Source of the DNA: Proteiniphilum saccharofermentans
GTDB taxonomy: Bacteria > Bacteroidota > Bacteroidia > Bacteroidales > Dysgonomonadaceae
Direction: 5' to 3'
Length of the DNA: 64,000 bases
NCBI RefSeq assembly: GCF_900095135.1
Contig: NZ_LT605205.1
Location: 2,542,001-2,606,000 of the forward strand
In this document: positions 25,959-35,408 of the stretch, piece after piece
How the letters are laid out: every line of letters starts with the position of its first letter
Numbering within the stretch: position 1 is the first letter of the stretch
Translations under genes and position numbers: made by a program
Notes under the pieces: generated by a model
Seen by the model: only the letters and a program-made list of their open reading frames with translations
Databases searched by the model: none
Told to the model about the DNA's origin: nothing

Positions 25959-27452
25959 TCATTCTATTTCGATTACATACTTGTCGAGTATTCCTTCCAT
26001 TTTTTTCACGATCCCCGGGCAGGCTGTTCTCATATCGTGTAGCTCTGAACGGTCGTGCTTGAGATTGTAAAGCTCATCTTGCTTGTTCTCGTGAGCTGGA
26101 ATAAACTTCCAGTCTCCATACCGGATGGCAATCTCTCCATTATTGTTTTGAGTAAGGATATATTCTTTGTATGGCCCGGCGGTCTCATGGAAAAATAATT
26201 CCGATGCATCTCGACTATCCTTCCTGTTTTTAGAGGATAAATGAATTTCAAGCATCCGTGCGAATGTAGCAAGCATATCCAAATAAGTAAAGGGTTGCTC
26301 TTGCGTAAATCCTTTTTTCACACGAGCCGGCCAGGAGCAGATAAACGGGACTCTTGTTCCCCCTTCGTAGAGTGAGTATTTCGCACCCCTGAGTTGATTA
26401 TACGGATCATGTCCGTTTAGATTTTCGAGGGCACCGTCGTCGTATCCCTCTTTCACCATCGGGCCGTTATCGCTGGTTATTATTAAAATTGTATTTTCGT
26501 ATAATCCTTTATCTTTAAGCGCCTTCACCAGTTGATCGATGCAATCGTCGAACTCTTCAATTACATCACCATAAATGCCTGCTTCTGATTTCCCCCTGAA
26601 CCGTTTGGAGGGTATCCGGGGTTCGTGGGCATTATGCGGCGCGTAGTATAAAAAGAAGGGGTTGTCTCTGTTTTTCTCTATAAAATCAATTGTTCTTGCA
26701 AGTAGATGCTCCGCCATCTTTTCATCATCCCATCGGGCATCCTCCCCACCACTCATGTATCCTATCCGGCTTACTCCATTTATAATAGTGCCATTATGGT
26801 ATCCGGTCAGCTCATTCATTATCAATAATTCGGGATGCTCCTTTCCGGTAGGGTCCTCGCTGATATTCTGGCTGTAGGATATCCGGATAGGCTGATCTGC
26901 TCGCAGGTTCACGACCTGATTATTTTCGATATATATACAGGGTACGCGATCGTTGGTCGCGGGGAAGTAATAAGCATAATCGAAGCCGATGGATAATGGA
27001 CCATGTTCAATGGGTGCATTAAAATCCACTTCATTGCCTTTACTACCCAGCCCCAAGTGCCATTTGCCCACTAATCCCGTTGTATACCCCGCGTCTTTAA
27101 ACATCTTAGGCAATGTATACGCATTTTCATCGATAGAGAGGTGGGCGTTGGCGGGCAATATGCTAACCCCTTCGCGCCAAGCATACGTACCGGTTAGCAG
27201 CGCATAGCGCGACGGGCTGCTGGTAGCCGCGGGCGCATAGGCTTGATTAAAACGCACGCCCTGTTTGGCCACCTCATCGATTGCCGGTGTTTTAATCCGG
27301 GTGGCCCCGTAGCACCCTAAATCCCCGTAGCCAATATCATCGGCCATCACAAAAATAACGTTCGGCAACGGTTGCTTAAAATTATTCAGCGCCGATGCAT
27401 CCCCCAAGCTTAACGACATACCCGGGATAAGGGACCATATCCATCTCGTCAT
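25959..27452 (-). CDS. S1-family sulfatase, Ser-type (PUL sulfatase 1)
   Basis: The 497-residue arylsulfatase-superfamily enzyme has metal ligands D38-D39 in MADDIGYGD, the formylglycine motif SSPSR with S78 as the residue to be oxidised, and the SDNGP box for the second metal Asp/Asn. A later GAKYSLYEGGTRVPF segment holds a conserved Lys. S1 sulfatases remove sulfate esters from glycans. The Ser (not Cys) motif needs an anSME maturase, which is not encoded in the window. The N-terminus (MTRWIWSLIPGMSLSLG) is an unusual but plausible short export signal. The start codon overlaps the stop of the SGNH-GH105 gene by 4 bp. Confidence 0.9.
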   Translation of the reverse strand: MTRWIWSLIPGMSLSLGDASALNNFKQPLPNVIFVMADDIGYGDLGCYGATRIKTPAIDEVAKQGVRFNQAYAPAATSSPSRYALLTGTYAWREGVSILPANAHLSIDENAYTLPKMFKDAGYTTGLVGKWHLGLGSKGNEVDFNAPIEHGPLSIGFDYAYYFPATNDRVPCIYIENNQVVNLRADQPIRISYSQNISEDPTGKEHPELLIMNELTGYHNGTIINGVSRIGYMSGGEDARWDDEKMAEHLLARTIDFIEKNRDNPFFLYYAPHNAHEPRIPSKRFRGKSEAGIYGDVIEEFDDCIDQLVKALKDKGLYENTILIITSDNGPMVKEGYDDGALENLNGHDPYNQLRGAKYSLYEGGTRVPFICSWPARVKKGFTQEQPFTYLDMLATFARMLEIHLSSKNRKDSRDASELFFHETAGPYKEYILTQNNNGEIAIRYGDWKFIPAHENKQDELYNLKHDRSELHDMRTACPGIVKKMEGILDKYVIEIE

Positions 27453-29227
27453 AATTCACTATTTAAATAATGCATGTATTCCGTGGCAGCCAATAGAAAA
27501 GCCCCCGTGCCATACACCTCCGTATCATCAAACCCCACCTTCTTCGGGTCGGCGCCTATCGCCTGTACAAATCCTACCTTACCATCTTCATGTACGATGG
27601 ACTGTAAAGCCTTCCATCCTTTTATCGCTATCGGCAAGTATTTCTCCTTATCCAGATATCCCCGGTTTATTCCCCAAAAAAGGCTATAGGTAAAGAATCC
27701 CGACGCACTTGATTCAGGCATGGGATAGGCAACAGTATCTAATAAAGAGGGATGCCAGAATCCTTGTTTGTCCTGTAACAGAGCAATCTTCTCCATCATC
27801 TCCCGGAATAAAGTTATATAGAAATCGCGGGAAGGATAATCTTCGGGAAGATGGTCAATAATAATAGCCAACCCTCCGGTCACCCACCCGTTTCCACGTC
27901 CCCAAAAGACTTTCTCCCCGTTCTCTTCACGCATGTTTATGTAGCGGGTATCCCGGAAGAAGAGCCTGTCGGACTTGGAATAAAGGCTGTCATAGGTAAC
28001 CCGGAATTCTTTGTCCATAAAATCAAAATACTTGTTATCTCCGGTTATTTTCCCAACACGCGCGAAAGAGGTGGGTGCCATAAACAGCGCGTCACACCAA
28101 CACCAGCGGGAATGGGAACCTTCGGCATAATAGTCAAGGCTCGCCGTCGAAGGATACTCGATGAGAGAGGCCAATACCCGAGTCGACTCGCTAATCATCC
28201 AGGGATCTTTGAACTTCTCGTACAACATGGTATAGGGTTGTATGATGCACAGGTCATCGGCGAAATAGGGACTAGGACCGACCTTCCAGCTATTTTTATT
28301 GGCTACGGTGTGCAAGAAATCCCAGTACTTTTGATCACCCGTTAGTTTGGCACACTCCGCTAGCCCCACGTACATGGTAGCGTTTGTCCAAGCCCAGTAT
28401 GCATGGGAATTGGGCCATCGTGATCCCTTTTGTACCTGGCTCTCAAAATTTATTAACTGCCAGTCGGCTACTTTCCTGATTATTTTCAGGGTTGAAATGC
28501 TATTATATCCCTTCCATTGATGATTGTCAAAGAAATAATCAAGGATGAGTTCTTTCACCACAGCATGTCCCTTGGCATTCGGATGGTTGCTTTGGCTCAT
28601 AAATGCATTCAACTCTTCACCATCCTTCTTCTTTTGTTTGAAGGCGGCATAACTATCTACCAATCCCGTCCCGTATTTTACCGAGAGATCACGAATCTGT
28701 TTACTGTATTGCTCCAACGGAGAATTGTCATCCAGCATATTTTCCGTTAAATCCGGAGTGGGAGTCATCAGGATTACTTTAATGCCTTGTCTTTGCGCCT
28801 CTTTTATCATTTCTTCCCAGGCCTGGCGGGATCTTTCCAGACCAATTCCTCTGTCATTCAATGCATAATCAATAAATAAGACATCAGGGTTATGGCAAAG
28901 TACATCCTGTTTGAACCGTTTTGCTCCCTGTTCAGCATTCTCTCCTCCAATAGCTGTGGTTATTGAATTGACCACCGCATAGGGATAGATCTCCTTTACC
29001 GCTTCCAGTACCTGTTGCGGATAGGCCTGCATTGTCCTTACATAGGGTGTATTGAAATAACCGGATGGAACGCTGTGTCCGTGAAATACCAGATTTATGG
29101 TTTTGTTGTGGGGCCATTTTTTTTGCATCTCCTGTCGAATATCTTCCAGATAATCCTGTGGCTGTGCCGTTTTCGCCGTTATACCCAAGGAAAACAAAAC
29201 AGATATGAATAAAAGAATATGTTTCAT
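27449..29227 (-). CDS. SGNH esterase fused to GH105 unsaturated glucuronyl/galacturonyl hydrolase
   Basis: The two-domain secreted enzyme has 592 residues, with a signal peptide of about 1-18. Residues about 40-235 form an SGNH hydrolase with block I HGHSVPSG (nucleophile S52; the usual GDS Asp is His), block III ALND (N124) and a block V region around HPN and H221. Residues about 245-590 form an alpha6/alpha6 GH105 domain with candidate catalytic Asp residues in FADD (D324/D325) and WCWCDALFMAP (D379) and the FWGRGNGWV motif (441-449). GH105 enzymes remove the unsaturated uronic acid left by lyases; the SGNH part probably removes acetyl or another ester (inference). It overlaps sulfatase 1 by 4 bp. 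Confidence 0.88.
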   Translation of the reverse strand: MKHILLFISVLFSLGITAKTAQPQDYLEDIRQEMQKKWPHNKTINLVFHGHSVPSGYFNTPYVRTMQAYPQQVLEAVKEIYPYAVVNSITTAIGGENAEQGAKRFKQDVLCHNPDVLFIDYALNDRGIGLERSRQAWEEMIKEAQRQGIKVILMTPTPDLTENMLDDNSPLEQYSKQIRDLSVKYGTGLVDSYAAFKQKKKDGEELNAFMSQSNHPNAKGHAVVKELILDYFFDNHQWKGYNSISTLKIIRKVADWQLINFESQVQKGSRWPNSHAYWAWTNATMYVGLAECAKLTGDQKYWDFLHTVANKNSWKVGPSPYFADDLCIIQPYTMLYEKFKDPWMISESTRVLASLIEYPSTASLDYYAEGSHSRWCWCDALFMAPTSFARVGKITGDNKYFDFMDKEFRVTYDSLYSKSDRLFFRDTRYINMREENGEKVFWGRGNGWVTGGLAIIIDHLPEDYPSRDFYITLFREMMEKIALLQDKQGFWHPSLLDTVAYPMPESSASGFFTYSLFWGINRGYLDKEKYLPIAIKGWKALQSIVHEDGKVGFVQAIGADPKKVGFDDTEVYGTGAFLLAATEYMHYLNSEL

Positions 29228-29243
29228 TATTATATTTTATAGA

Positions 29244-30836
29244 TCAATCGATGATACTTCCCCACCATGTAGCATTGGGTTCCCAATCCGGGGATAATTG
29301 TTTTTCCCGTATCTCACTCTGTCTCTTCAGGGTTTGCTCCTGTTGCTGTTTCCTGAATGCCGTTTCTTTACGGGGATCATAAAGAGGATCAACTACAGGC
29401 AGTTTGGCATCCACTTTTTTCATCCAGCGAAATAGATTCTTTTTCAATTCTTTCACCTTCTGCGGGTAATATGGGTTCAGGAACTCGTTTTCGCTTTCGT
29501 CCAGTTGCAGATTGTATAATTCACACCTTTCATCTTCATGATAGTAAATCAGTTTCCAATCTCCTTTTCTGATTACGGATGAAGGCTCGCCTCCCTGGTT
29601 TGCATAGTGGGGAAAATGCCAGTATAATTCCCTTTCGACCTTTTCCGGTCGATTGTTTTCAATAACCCGACGGATACTTATACCATCCATATGTTGTTTC
29701 GGAACGGATTTAATACCCGCATAATCGAGGATCGTAGGGTAAATATCCATTCCGATTACCGGTTTATCACAGGAAATACCGGCGGCTATCTCCGGTGAGT
29801 ACCGGATGATAAAAGGTACCCGCAGGCCTCCTTCCCATTGTCTGCCCTTCCCTCCCCGCAGTGGCAGGTTGGAGGTAGAATAATTATCTCCCGAGGACAC
29901 ACCGCCATTGTCGCTGGTGAAAATGATGATCGTATTGTCGTCAATCCCTGAATCCTTGAGTTGCTGCAATACAACCCCCACTGCATCGTCCATCTGCCGG
30001 ATAAGCCCTGCATAGACAGGATTATCCTGATGCTGCCTTACCGGAAGAGTCCGGTCAATGGCAAAACCCTCTGCCGATATACCATTTTTTTCAGCCTTGT
30101 CCCTGAAATAGCTCCATCGTTCTTTTGTTGTCTGTATGGGGCTATGCACGGCATAAAAAGACAGATAAGCGAAAAATGGTTTTTCCCTCTCTGTTTCCGT
30201 ATGATTCTTGATGAAATCACTTGTTTCTTTTGCCAGCCGCATAGAGAGATTCTCCCCGGCTGGCCCATCGGTTAATTTAGGATTATCATATGGAGAAAAG
30301 TATCCGCCATGCGGACTGCCGGAATCCCATCCTCCAATATTGATATCAAATCCGTGTATCTCCGGCGTCGATTGTTCATCACCCAGATGCCATTTGCCCG
30401 CCATAAAAGTCGTGTAGTTTGCTTCTTTCAATTTCTCCGGTAAAGTCAGTTCATCCGCTGAAAGCCGCCAATTATAATCCGGCGGAAGCATTTTGGTATG
30501 CCTGTTCATTTTTCTCCATTCTTCGCCCGATGCTTCGCCTATCCATGTGGTGATCCCATGTCGTGCAGGAGTTTTACCAGTAAGGATACTGGCCCGTGAA
30601 GGGCTTGAAACCTGGCAAGCCGCGTAAGCATTAGTAAACACTGCTCCTTTTGCTGCAATACCATCTATGTTGGGAGTTTCGTAATAGTCGCTTCCCGTAC
30701 AGTGCAAGTCTTTCCATCCCAGGTCATCGGCCAGAATGATTAACACATTTGGTTGTTTTTTCCCGGTTACGCCATATAATGAAAGCGGCAACAGGGCTGC
30801 TCCCGACAGTATTGAAAACACTGCTTTACTATTCAT
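29244..30836 (-). CDS. S1-family sulfatase, Ser-type (PUL sulfatase 2)
   Basis: The 530-residue secreted sulfatase has an N-terminal hydrophobic signal (about 5-22), metal-binding LADDLGWKD (D37-D38), formylglycine motif SSPSR with S77, and SDNGGVSSGDN for the metal and sulfate pocket. The second-half GGKGRQWEGGLRVPF is typical of the S1_16 / S1_20-like type, but subfamily is uncertain by eye. The C-terminus is charged (RKETAFRKQQQEQ). It lies 16 bp upstream of the SGNH-GH105 gene and is co-transcribed with it. It should remove a sulfate different from those handled by the other two sulfatases. Confidence 0.9.
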   Translation of the reverse strand: MNSKAVFSILSGAALLPLSLYGVTGKKQPNVLIILADDLGWKDLHCTGSDYYETPNIDGIAAKGAVFTNAYAACQVSSPSRASILTGKTPARHGITTWIGEASGEEWRKMNRHTKMLPPDYNWRLSADELTLPEKLKEANYTTFMAGKWHLGDEQSTPEIHGFDINIGGWDSGSPHGGYFSPYDNPKLTDGPAGENLSMRLAKETSDFIKNHTETEREKPFFAYLSFYAVHSPIQTTKERWSYFRDKAEKNGISAEGFAIDRTLPVRQHQDNPVYAGLIRQMDDAVGVVLQQLKDSGIDDNTIIIFTSDNGGVSSGDNYSTSNLPLRGGKGRQWEGGLRVPFIIRYSPEIAAGISCDKPVIGMDIYPTILDYAGIKSVPKQHMDGISIRRVIENNRPEKVERELYWHFPHYANQGGEPSSVIRKGDWKLIYYHEDERCELYNLQLDESENEFLNPYYPQKVKELKKNLFRWMKKVDAKLPVVDPLYDPRKETAFRKQQQEQTLKRQSEIREKQLSPDWEPNATWWGSIID

Positions 30837-30912
30837 AACTACTCATCTAATCAAGTTAATATCAATTATCATAACGTCACGCCATGTTTACAAAACAGCA
30901 ATTCCACCCACT

Positions 30913-33603
30913 CTATTCCTTCAAGTATTCCAATAAGCTATGAAATAATGCTTTCACCTCCGGTTCGTTACTGCAAGCGAATAAGTCGGATGAACAGACC
31001 AGTGCTTTGCTTCCGGGAAGTTGATAAATCAGTCCAAGTTTATGGTTACGGTCGAAATTATCAATTACCTGTACAATAGGGAAATAATCAGCCGGCATAT
31101 CGTCAAGTATTATTGGCCGTGAATTTTTCACGATATGCCACCATTGCCAATTCGTATGCGAATCGGTAGGGAAAGAGTTGAATATCCTATGTCCGGGATT
31201 TTCAACCAATAATCCTAAAGTACCGGGCGAAGGTTCAATACCCAGACTTTCGGCTACGCCTTTAAATACTTTGAAATTCCAGAAATCGCTGATAAATAAA
31301 CCGCCTACTGATCGCTCACGGATATCTTTTTCCATAGGGATATATAAAACCGGGCTATCCGCTTTATATAATTTTTCAAAAAGTTTTTTATCACGGGTAA
31401 CAGTTACCCCATTAAAATTGGCTTCGGCTATTGTCGTTGCATTATAGTCTGGATATACCCAGATATCCCATAAGTTCTGATAATCCGTTTCTTTCAAAGC
31501 CACCTGAAGTTTCATTTTTCCCGGTTCCCGGATATTGTTTAACGGAATATCCAAAGTTACCAGAGAGTGTAACTGTCCCTGAGAAATAACCGGGCAGAAG
31601 ATATCTTTACTGTAAACAGCTTCACCGGACTCGGTGGATAAGGTACAGGAAACTGTCTTACCCGTTATATCAGCCTGTCCGTAATGGGCGATCTGTATCT
31701 CTGCAGTAAATACTTCATCCCTGTTCCAGCAGTATTTCGGGAAGCGTGCCAACGGTACGACATCCGTACAGGACTCAGTCCATTTTTCCTGTGAAATAAC
31801 ACCTTTGGATTCCATGAAAGCATCAAGGATACCCACAAGGGCAGTTCCCTGACCGGGGTAATCCTGTAAATCGAGTAGCTGGAAACCACCAAAACAGGGT
31901 GTACGCAATGCCATTTCTATCTCTTCCTTGTAACACAAGGCGGCCAGTGCACCGGAAGCTTTTAAGAAAGCGCTTGCCTGTCCGCCCATTCCTGTCTGTT
32001 CCAACCGGTTTTTGAATACCATGAAATTCAAAGGGCGCAGGACGCCTGTATATTTACTGGTTTCCTCAAAATTGGGAAATATCTGGTATTGCCCTGTTTC
32101 ATGCCCGATGGCAGGCTTACCCAACTTTTGATTGGCAGAGGAAAAATCACGCAATGCATTCGGGACAAGACAATTAATTATCCCGCCCTTGTCGGAATCG
32201 GCAAAGGAGAAAGAACCCCGCAAGTCAGTACTATTATCCGGAGCGGCTTTACCATGCCGCATGGCCACAAAGAAATCTTCCAATGGATGTGTTTGAGGAT
32301 TCCAGTAATGATTGTTTGTTCCCAGCGCATAAAGACGGCGCTGATCCGCCTCTTTTAACTCTCTTATGACACTTGCCATTATCGCGGTATCTCCCTCCAG
32401 TTCATTTCCCAGACTAAACATAACGAAGGAAGGATGGTTACCATATTCCTCTATAATGCGGCGCCCTTCCTGCTTCATATAGGATATAAGGACGGTATCC
32501 GTCTCACGGTAAGTCCCCCATAAGGGTAACTCCGGTTGCAGGAACACACCTGCTTCATCGGCGGCGATAAAAGCGGCCTTAGGTGGCGTCCATGAATGAT
32601 ACCGCACATGATTAAGGCCATAAGAGCGAATGGTGGAAAAATATCTTCTCCAGTCATCTATCTCCATACTTGCATATCCGGTAAGCGGAAAAATCCCACA
32701 TTCGTTTTTACCCCGCAGGAAAACTGTCCTGCCATTGTTCACGAATTGTGTTCCCCGCGTTGTAAAATTCCTGATCCCGCTACGAACGGTCTTTGAATCA
32801 TTTCCCCGGATCTCTATCTGAAACGTATAGAGAGTGGGCGTATATTCATCCCACAAGGCAGGATCAGGAATGTTTATCTCCATTGGGTATTCCGAGTCAC
32901 CCGGGATCACATTGAGTAACATTTCTTTTTGTGAAACGATTTTATCCTTCTCATCTTTAACTGTGATCCTGATTTCCTCGTTCTCCAAAGGAGTTTTGGT
33001 ATGATTGACGAGGGAGATCCGAACCGTACTGTGTCCATCGACTGAAGTATCAATCCGTAGTTGCCGGATAGATATATCAGGCAATACTCTCAGATAGAAA
33101 TCACCCAAGATACCGTTCCAATTGGTTTGCGTATGTGCTGAATAGGCATGTGAGCCCCCAAGCGGCAGCAGGCTTTTGGTATTATCTATCTTTATGGCAA
33201 TTTGATTTTTACCCGCTCTGAATAATGAGTCGATCCTGTAAACATGGGGTGTGGAAACACTATTCTGACTACCCACCGGTTTCCCGTTAATGTACACCTC
33301 CGATACTTTCGTGCGTTCCATATACAGTTCTACCGGACGATTCTCCCATGATGAAGGTATCATCACTTCTTTTTCATACCAGGCAGCTCCCTGGTAACCA
33401 TATGTTTCACTCAGCATATTGGTAGCAGAATCTGTTGGTTCATAACCTACGTTATTTTCAGCAAGAGAGCCCGGAAGAATGACTTTATAATGCACCGAGT
33501 CAATCCTTACAGTCCATTCGCCGGATAGGTCTATCCGGGTTTCCGGTTGTGAGCAGGAAACCATCCACCCTATAAAACCAATCGATAACAGAATATTCTT
33601 CAT
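30913..33603 (-). CDS. GH2-family exo-glycosidase, lipoprotein (PUL GH2 no. 2)
   Basis: The 896-residue enzyme has lipobox MVSC (Cys17). It has the same domain layout as the other three GH2 products of the locus: jelly roll (about 22-172), Ig-like (about 175-285), TIM barrel with acid/base E401 in SLGNELEGD and nucleophile E502 in GHETGQYQ, and a C-terminal amidotransferase-like domain with GLLVENPGHRIFNSFPTDSHTN. The nucleophile loop (HETGQ) differs from the HEIGQ of its paralogues, and the barrel has a Thr in HSWTPPK where the others have Cys, so substrate preference may differ. The start overlaps the stop of the upstream unknown gene by 4 bp. Confidence 0.87.
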   Translation of the reverse strand: MKNILLSIGFIGWMVSCSQPETRIDLSGEWTVRIDSVHYKVILPGSLAENNVGYEPTDSATNMLSETYGYQGAAWYEKEVMIPSSWENRPVELYMERTKVSEVYINGKPVGSQNSVSTPHVYRIDSLFRAGKNQIAIKIDNTKSLLPLGGSHAYSAHTQTNWNGILGDFYLRVLPDISIRQLRIDTSVDGHSTVRISLVNHTKTPLENEEIRITVKDEKDKIVSQKEMLLNVIPGDSEYPMEINIPDPALWDEYTPTLYTFQIEIRGNDSKTVRSGIRNFTTRGTQFVNNGRTVFLRGKNECGIFPLTGYASMEIDDWRRYFSTIRSYGLNHVRYHSWTPPKAAFIAADEAGVFLQPELPLWGTYRETDTVLISYMKQEGRRIIEEYGNHPSFVMFSLGNELEGDTAIMASVIRELKEADQRRLYALGTNNHYWNPQTHPLEDFFVAMRHGKAAPDNSTDLRGSFSFADSDKGGIINCLVPNALRDFSSANQKLGKPAIGHETGQYQIFPNFEETSKYTGVLRPLNFMVFKNRLEQTGMGGQASAFLKASGALAALCYKEEIEMALRTPCFGGFQLLDLQDYPGQGTALVGILDAFMESKGVISQEKWTESCTDVVPLARFPKYCWNRDEVFTAEIQIAHYGQADITGKTVSCTLSTESGEAVYSKDIFCPVISQGQLHSLVTLDIPLNNIREPGKMKLQVALKETDYQNLWDIWVYPDYNATTIAEANFNGVTVTRDKKLFEKLYKADSPVLYIPMEKDIRERSVGGLFISDFWNFKVFKGVAESLGIEPSPGTLGLLVENPGHRIFNSFPTDSHTNWQWWHIVKNSRPIILDDMPADYFPIVQVIDNFDRNHKLGLIYQLPGSKALVCSSDLFACSNEPEVKALFHSLLEYLKE

Positions 33604-35408
33604 TTCAACATCTTTTTCCAGTTACCCGAATAATATGCTTTATCCAGTTGTATTTTCATCTCATTGTCTCCACGGAGTTGTGCAAGATGACTCAAATCCT
33701 TATAAATATAAAAATTGAGCCAGAATCCATAACTGTATCTTTCAAACTGAGTACGCGGTTGTTTCCAGAAGGCATACCATGAGGTATTAAGCCGGTATTT
33801 CCCCGCTACTTCTATTGCCTGTTGGGCACGTTGCCATATATCATCGGTACAGGTATCGAATAAGGCACGCATATCCTCGTATTTCATATTTGCAGTATCA
33901 TAAATTACTCCCCTGTCATCAATACCCAGTTCAATGAGAGAGATGCATTCTTCGAACTTGCCGTCACCATCAAGGTCATATTCAACAAGATCAAAGAAAC
34001 CGTTATCATCAGTATCTGAGTACCTGACTGTCGCCCATGATTCAGGGTCGGGATAGAGACGTTGCTCCACGTGACGTGAGTCGTATAACCCGCCGTATCC
34101 CTGAAAATAGGAAGCATTCTGGTCTATCCGCCATGCACCCCATTCGGCGCCATACAGGTGAATACGCCCATCTATAGGCGACAGGTATAATTTTCCTTTC
34201 CCGGAATTATCCTCATCAAATTCACCCCTGTCTCCAATGGCGTCCGACTGTTTATGGCTATCGAGTCCACCTTTGGCTGCACCCACCTTGAACAGGTCAT
34301 AAGGATAATAGAGTTCCACCCGTTCCCAGCGGTTACAATCATCATCTTCATCAAAAACAAACCAACAGTAATCCCATTCACCCTCTTTAAAGGTCATATC
34401 ATACGCCACCTTTTCATCCGGATAAATGAGTTCTTCCATTTGTCTCCAACGTGGGTCATACATATATTTATCGGCTTCGGGCAATCCTCTCAGATTTTTA
34501 AAAGCATGTACCTGGTCGGCATACTCAAAACCCTTTCCGGCAAAATGAATCGTCATATCGAGATCAAACTCGTTTCCTTGTCCATTGTCATTATCCATAT
34601 CCCATGCAATGCTTGCCCATGTGATTCGTTGGCTGTACAGAATATCATGTGCCGGATCGATCTCTTCGAATTTTTTATCTTCCGGTTTGTCCGGTCGGGG
34701 TCTGACATAAGGAACATCCATCAACCGGAGAGCCATTTCAGTCAGATTATCTCCGTCATAATCATAAAAAATAAACGGATTTTCGCAATTGAAACGGGGG
34801 TCTGCCACTCTGAAACTGGAGTTATGTCCCTTTAGCAGCAAAGTATTTCCATGATAGTCCTGATAAAAGTTAGCATGCCCGTTCCGTTCCCAACAAAGGG
34901 GAAGAAGTTTGTTCCAATCAATAAAGGTCTTGATATCGTCTTTCTCTATATCTATTACGATAATAAAGTCGGATTTATAATCGGGACTGTAACGGATATC
35001 TTCTTTCCCGTTATAAATAACAATTTGCATATCGGCAATACCGTCATCGTCAGTATCCACCCAGTCAATGGACAAATCCTCCGGTCCACCAAAAATCCCG
35101 TCTCTATTCAAGTCTATCAGTAAACAATCATTATCCGTATCACCCTCCGTATCGCCATATCGCATGTCACCATCATCATCGATCCACATTACCGGAATAC
35201 TATCCAATATAAATGTACGGATAATATCCGGCGTACCATCACCTGTGAGGTCTTCGTAGGTAATGGCTGCTTTATCCGTTACCAAAGGGAACCTCCATGG
35301 AGTTAACTTGGTATGCTCGTTCCAATATTTTTGCTGGGCATACAAGCCGTATGCCGATAAAACAGCGAAAAGCGATAATAATAACAATTTATTGAGATAA
35401 TACTTCAT
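33600..35408 (-). CDS. uncharacterised secreted protein with Asp-rich calcium-type motifs
   Basis: The 602-residue protein has a signal peptide (AVLSAYGLYAQ, about 15-25). I do not recognise a CAZy family. At least six Asp-rich loops occur: LTGDGTPDII, IDDDGDMRYGD, DLNRDGIFGG, DTDDDGIADM, DYDGDNLTEM and DTDDNGFFDLVEYDLDGDG. They resemble DxDxDG loops of EF-hand, thrombospondin-3 or VCBS repeats and probably bind calcium. Between them lie aromatic-rich blocks (WDYCWFVFDED, LYGAEWGAWRID, SYFQGYGGLYDS), then a helical C-terminal segment (about 500-600). It sits between two GH2 genes and overlaps both by 4 bp, so it is made in step with them. A glycan-active or glycan-binding role is inferred from position only. 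Confidence 0.7.
   Translation of the reverse strand: MKYYLNKLLLLSLFAVLSAYGLYAQQKYWNEHTKLTPWRFPLVTDKAAITYEDLTGDGTPDIIRTFILDSIPVMWIDDDGDMRYGDTEGDTDNDCLLIDLNRDGIFGGPEDLSIDWVDTDDDGIADMQIVIYNGKEDIRYSPDYKSDFIIVIDIEKDDIKTFIDWNKLLPLCWERNGHANFYQDYHGNTLLLKGHNSSFRVADPRFNCENPFIFYDYDGDNLTEMALRLMDVPYVRPRPDKPEDKKFEEIDPAHDILYSQRITWASIAWDMDNDNGQGNEFDLDMTIHFAGKGFEYADQVHAFKNLRGLPEADKYMYDPRWRQMEELIYPDEKVAYDMTFKEGEWDYCWFVFDEDDDCNRWERVELYYPYDLFKVGAAKGGLDSHKQSDAIGDRGEFDEDNSGKGKLYLSPIDGRIHLYGAEWGAWRIDQNASYFQGYGGLYDSRHVEQRLYPDPESWATVRYSDTDDNGFFDLVEYDLDGDGKFEECISLIELGIDDRGVIYDTANMKYEDMRALFDTCTDDIWQRAQQAIEVAGKYRLNTSWYAFWKQPRTQFERYSYGFWLNFYIYKDLSHLAQLRGDNEMKIQLDKAYYSGNWKKMLK

Noticed and set aside
34254-34835. 193-codon plus-strand frame opposite the unknown Asp-rich protein gene
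   Set aside because: It mirrors Asp-rich codons (GAT/GAC read as ATC/GTC), giving an Ile/Val-rich artefact; the sense frame has a signal peptide and operon overlap.
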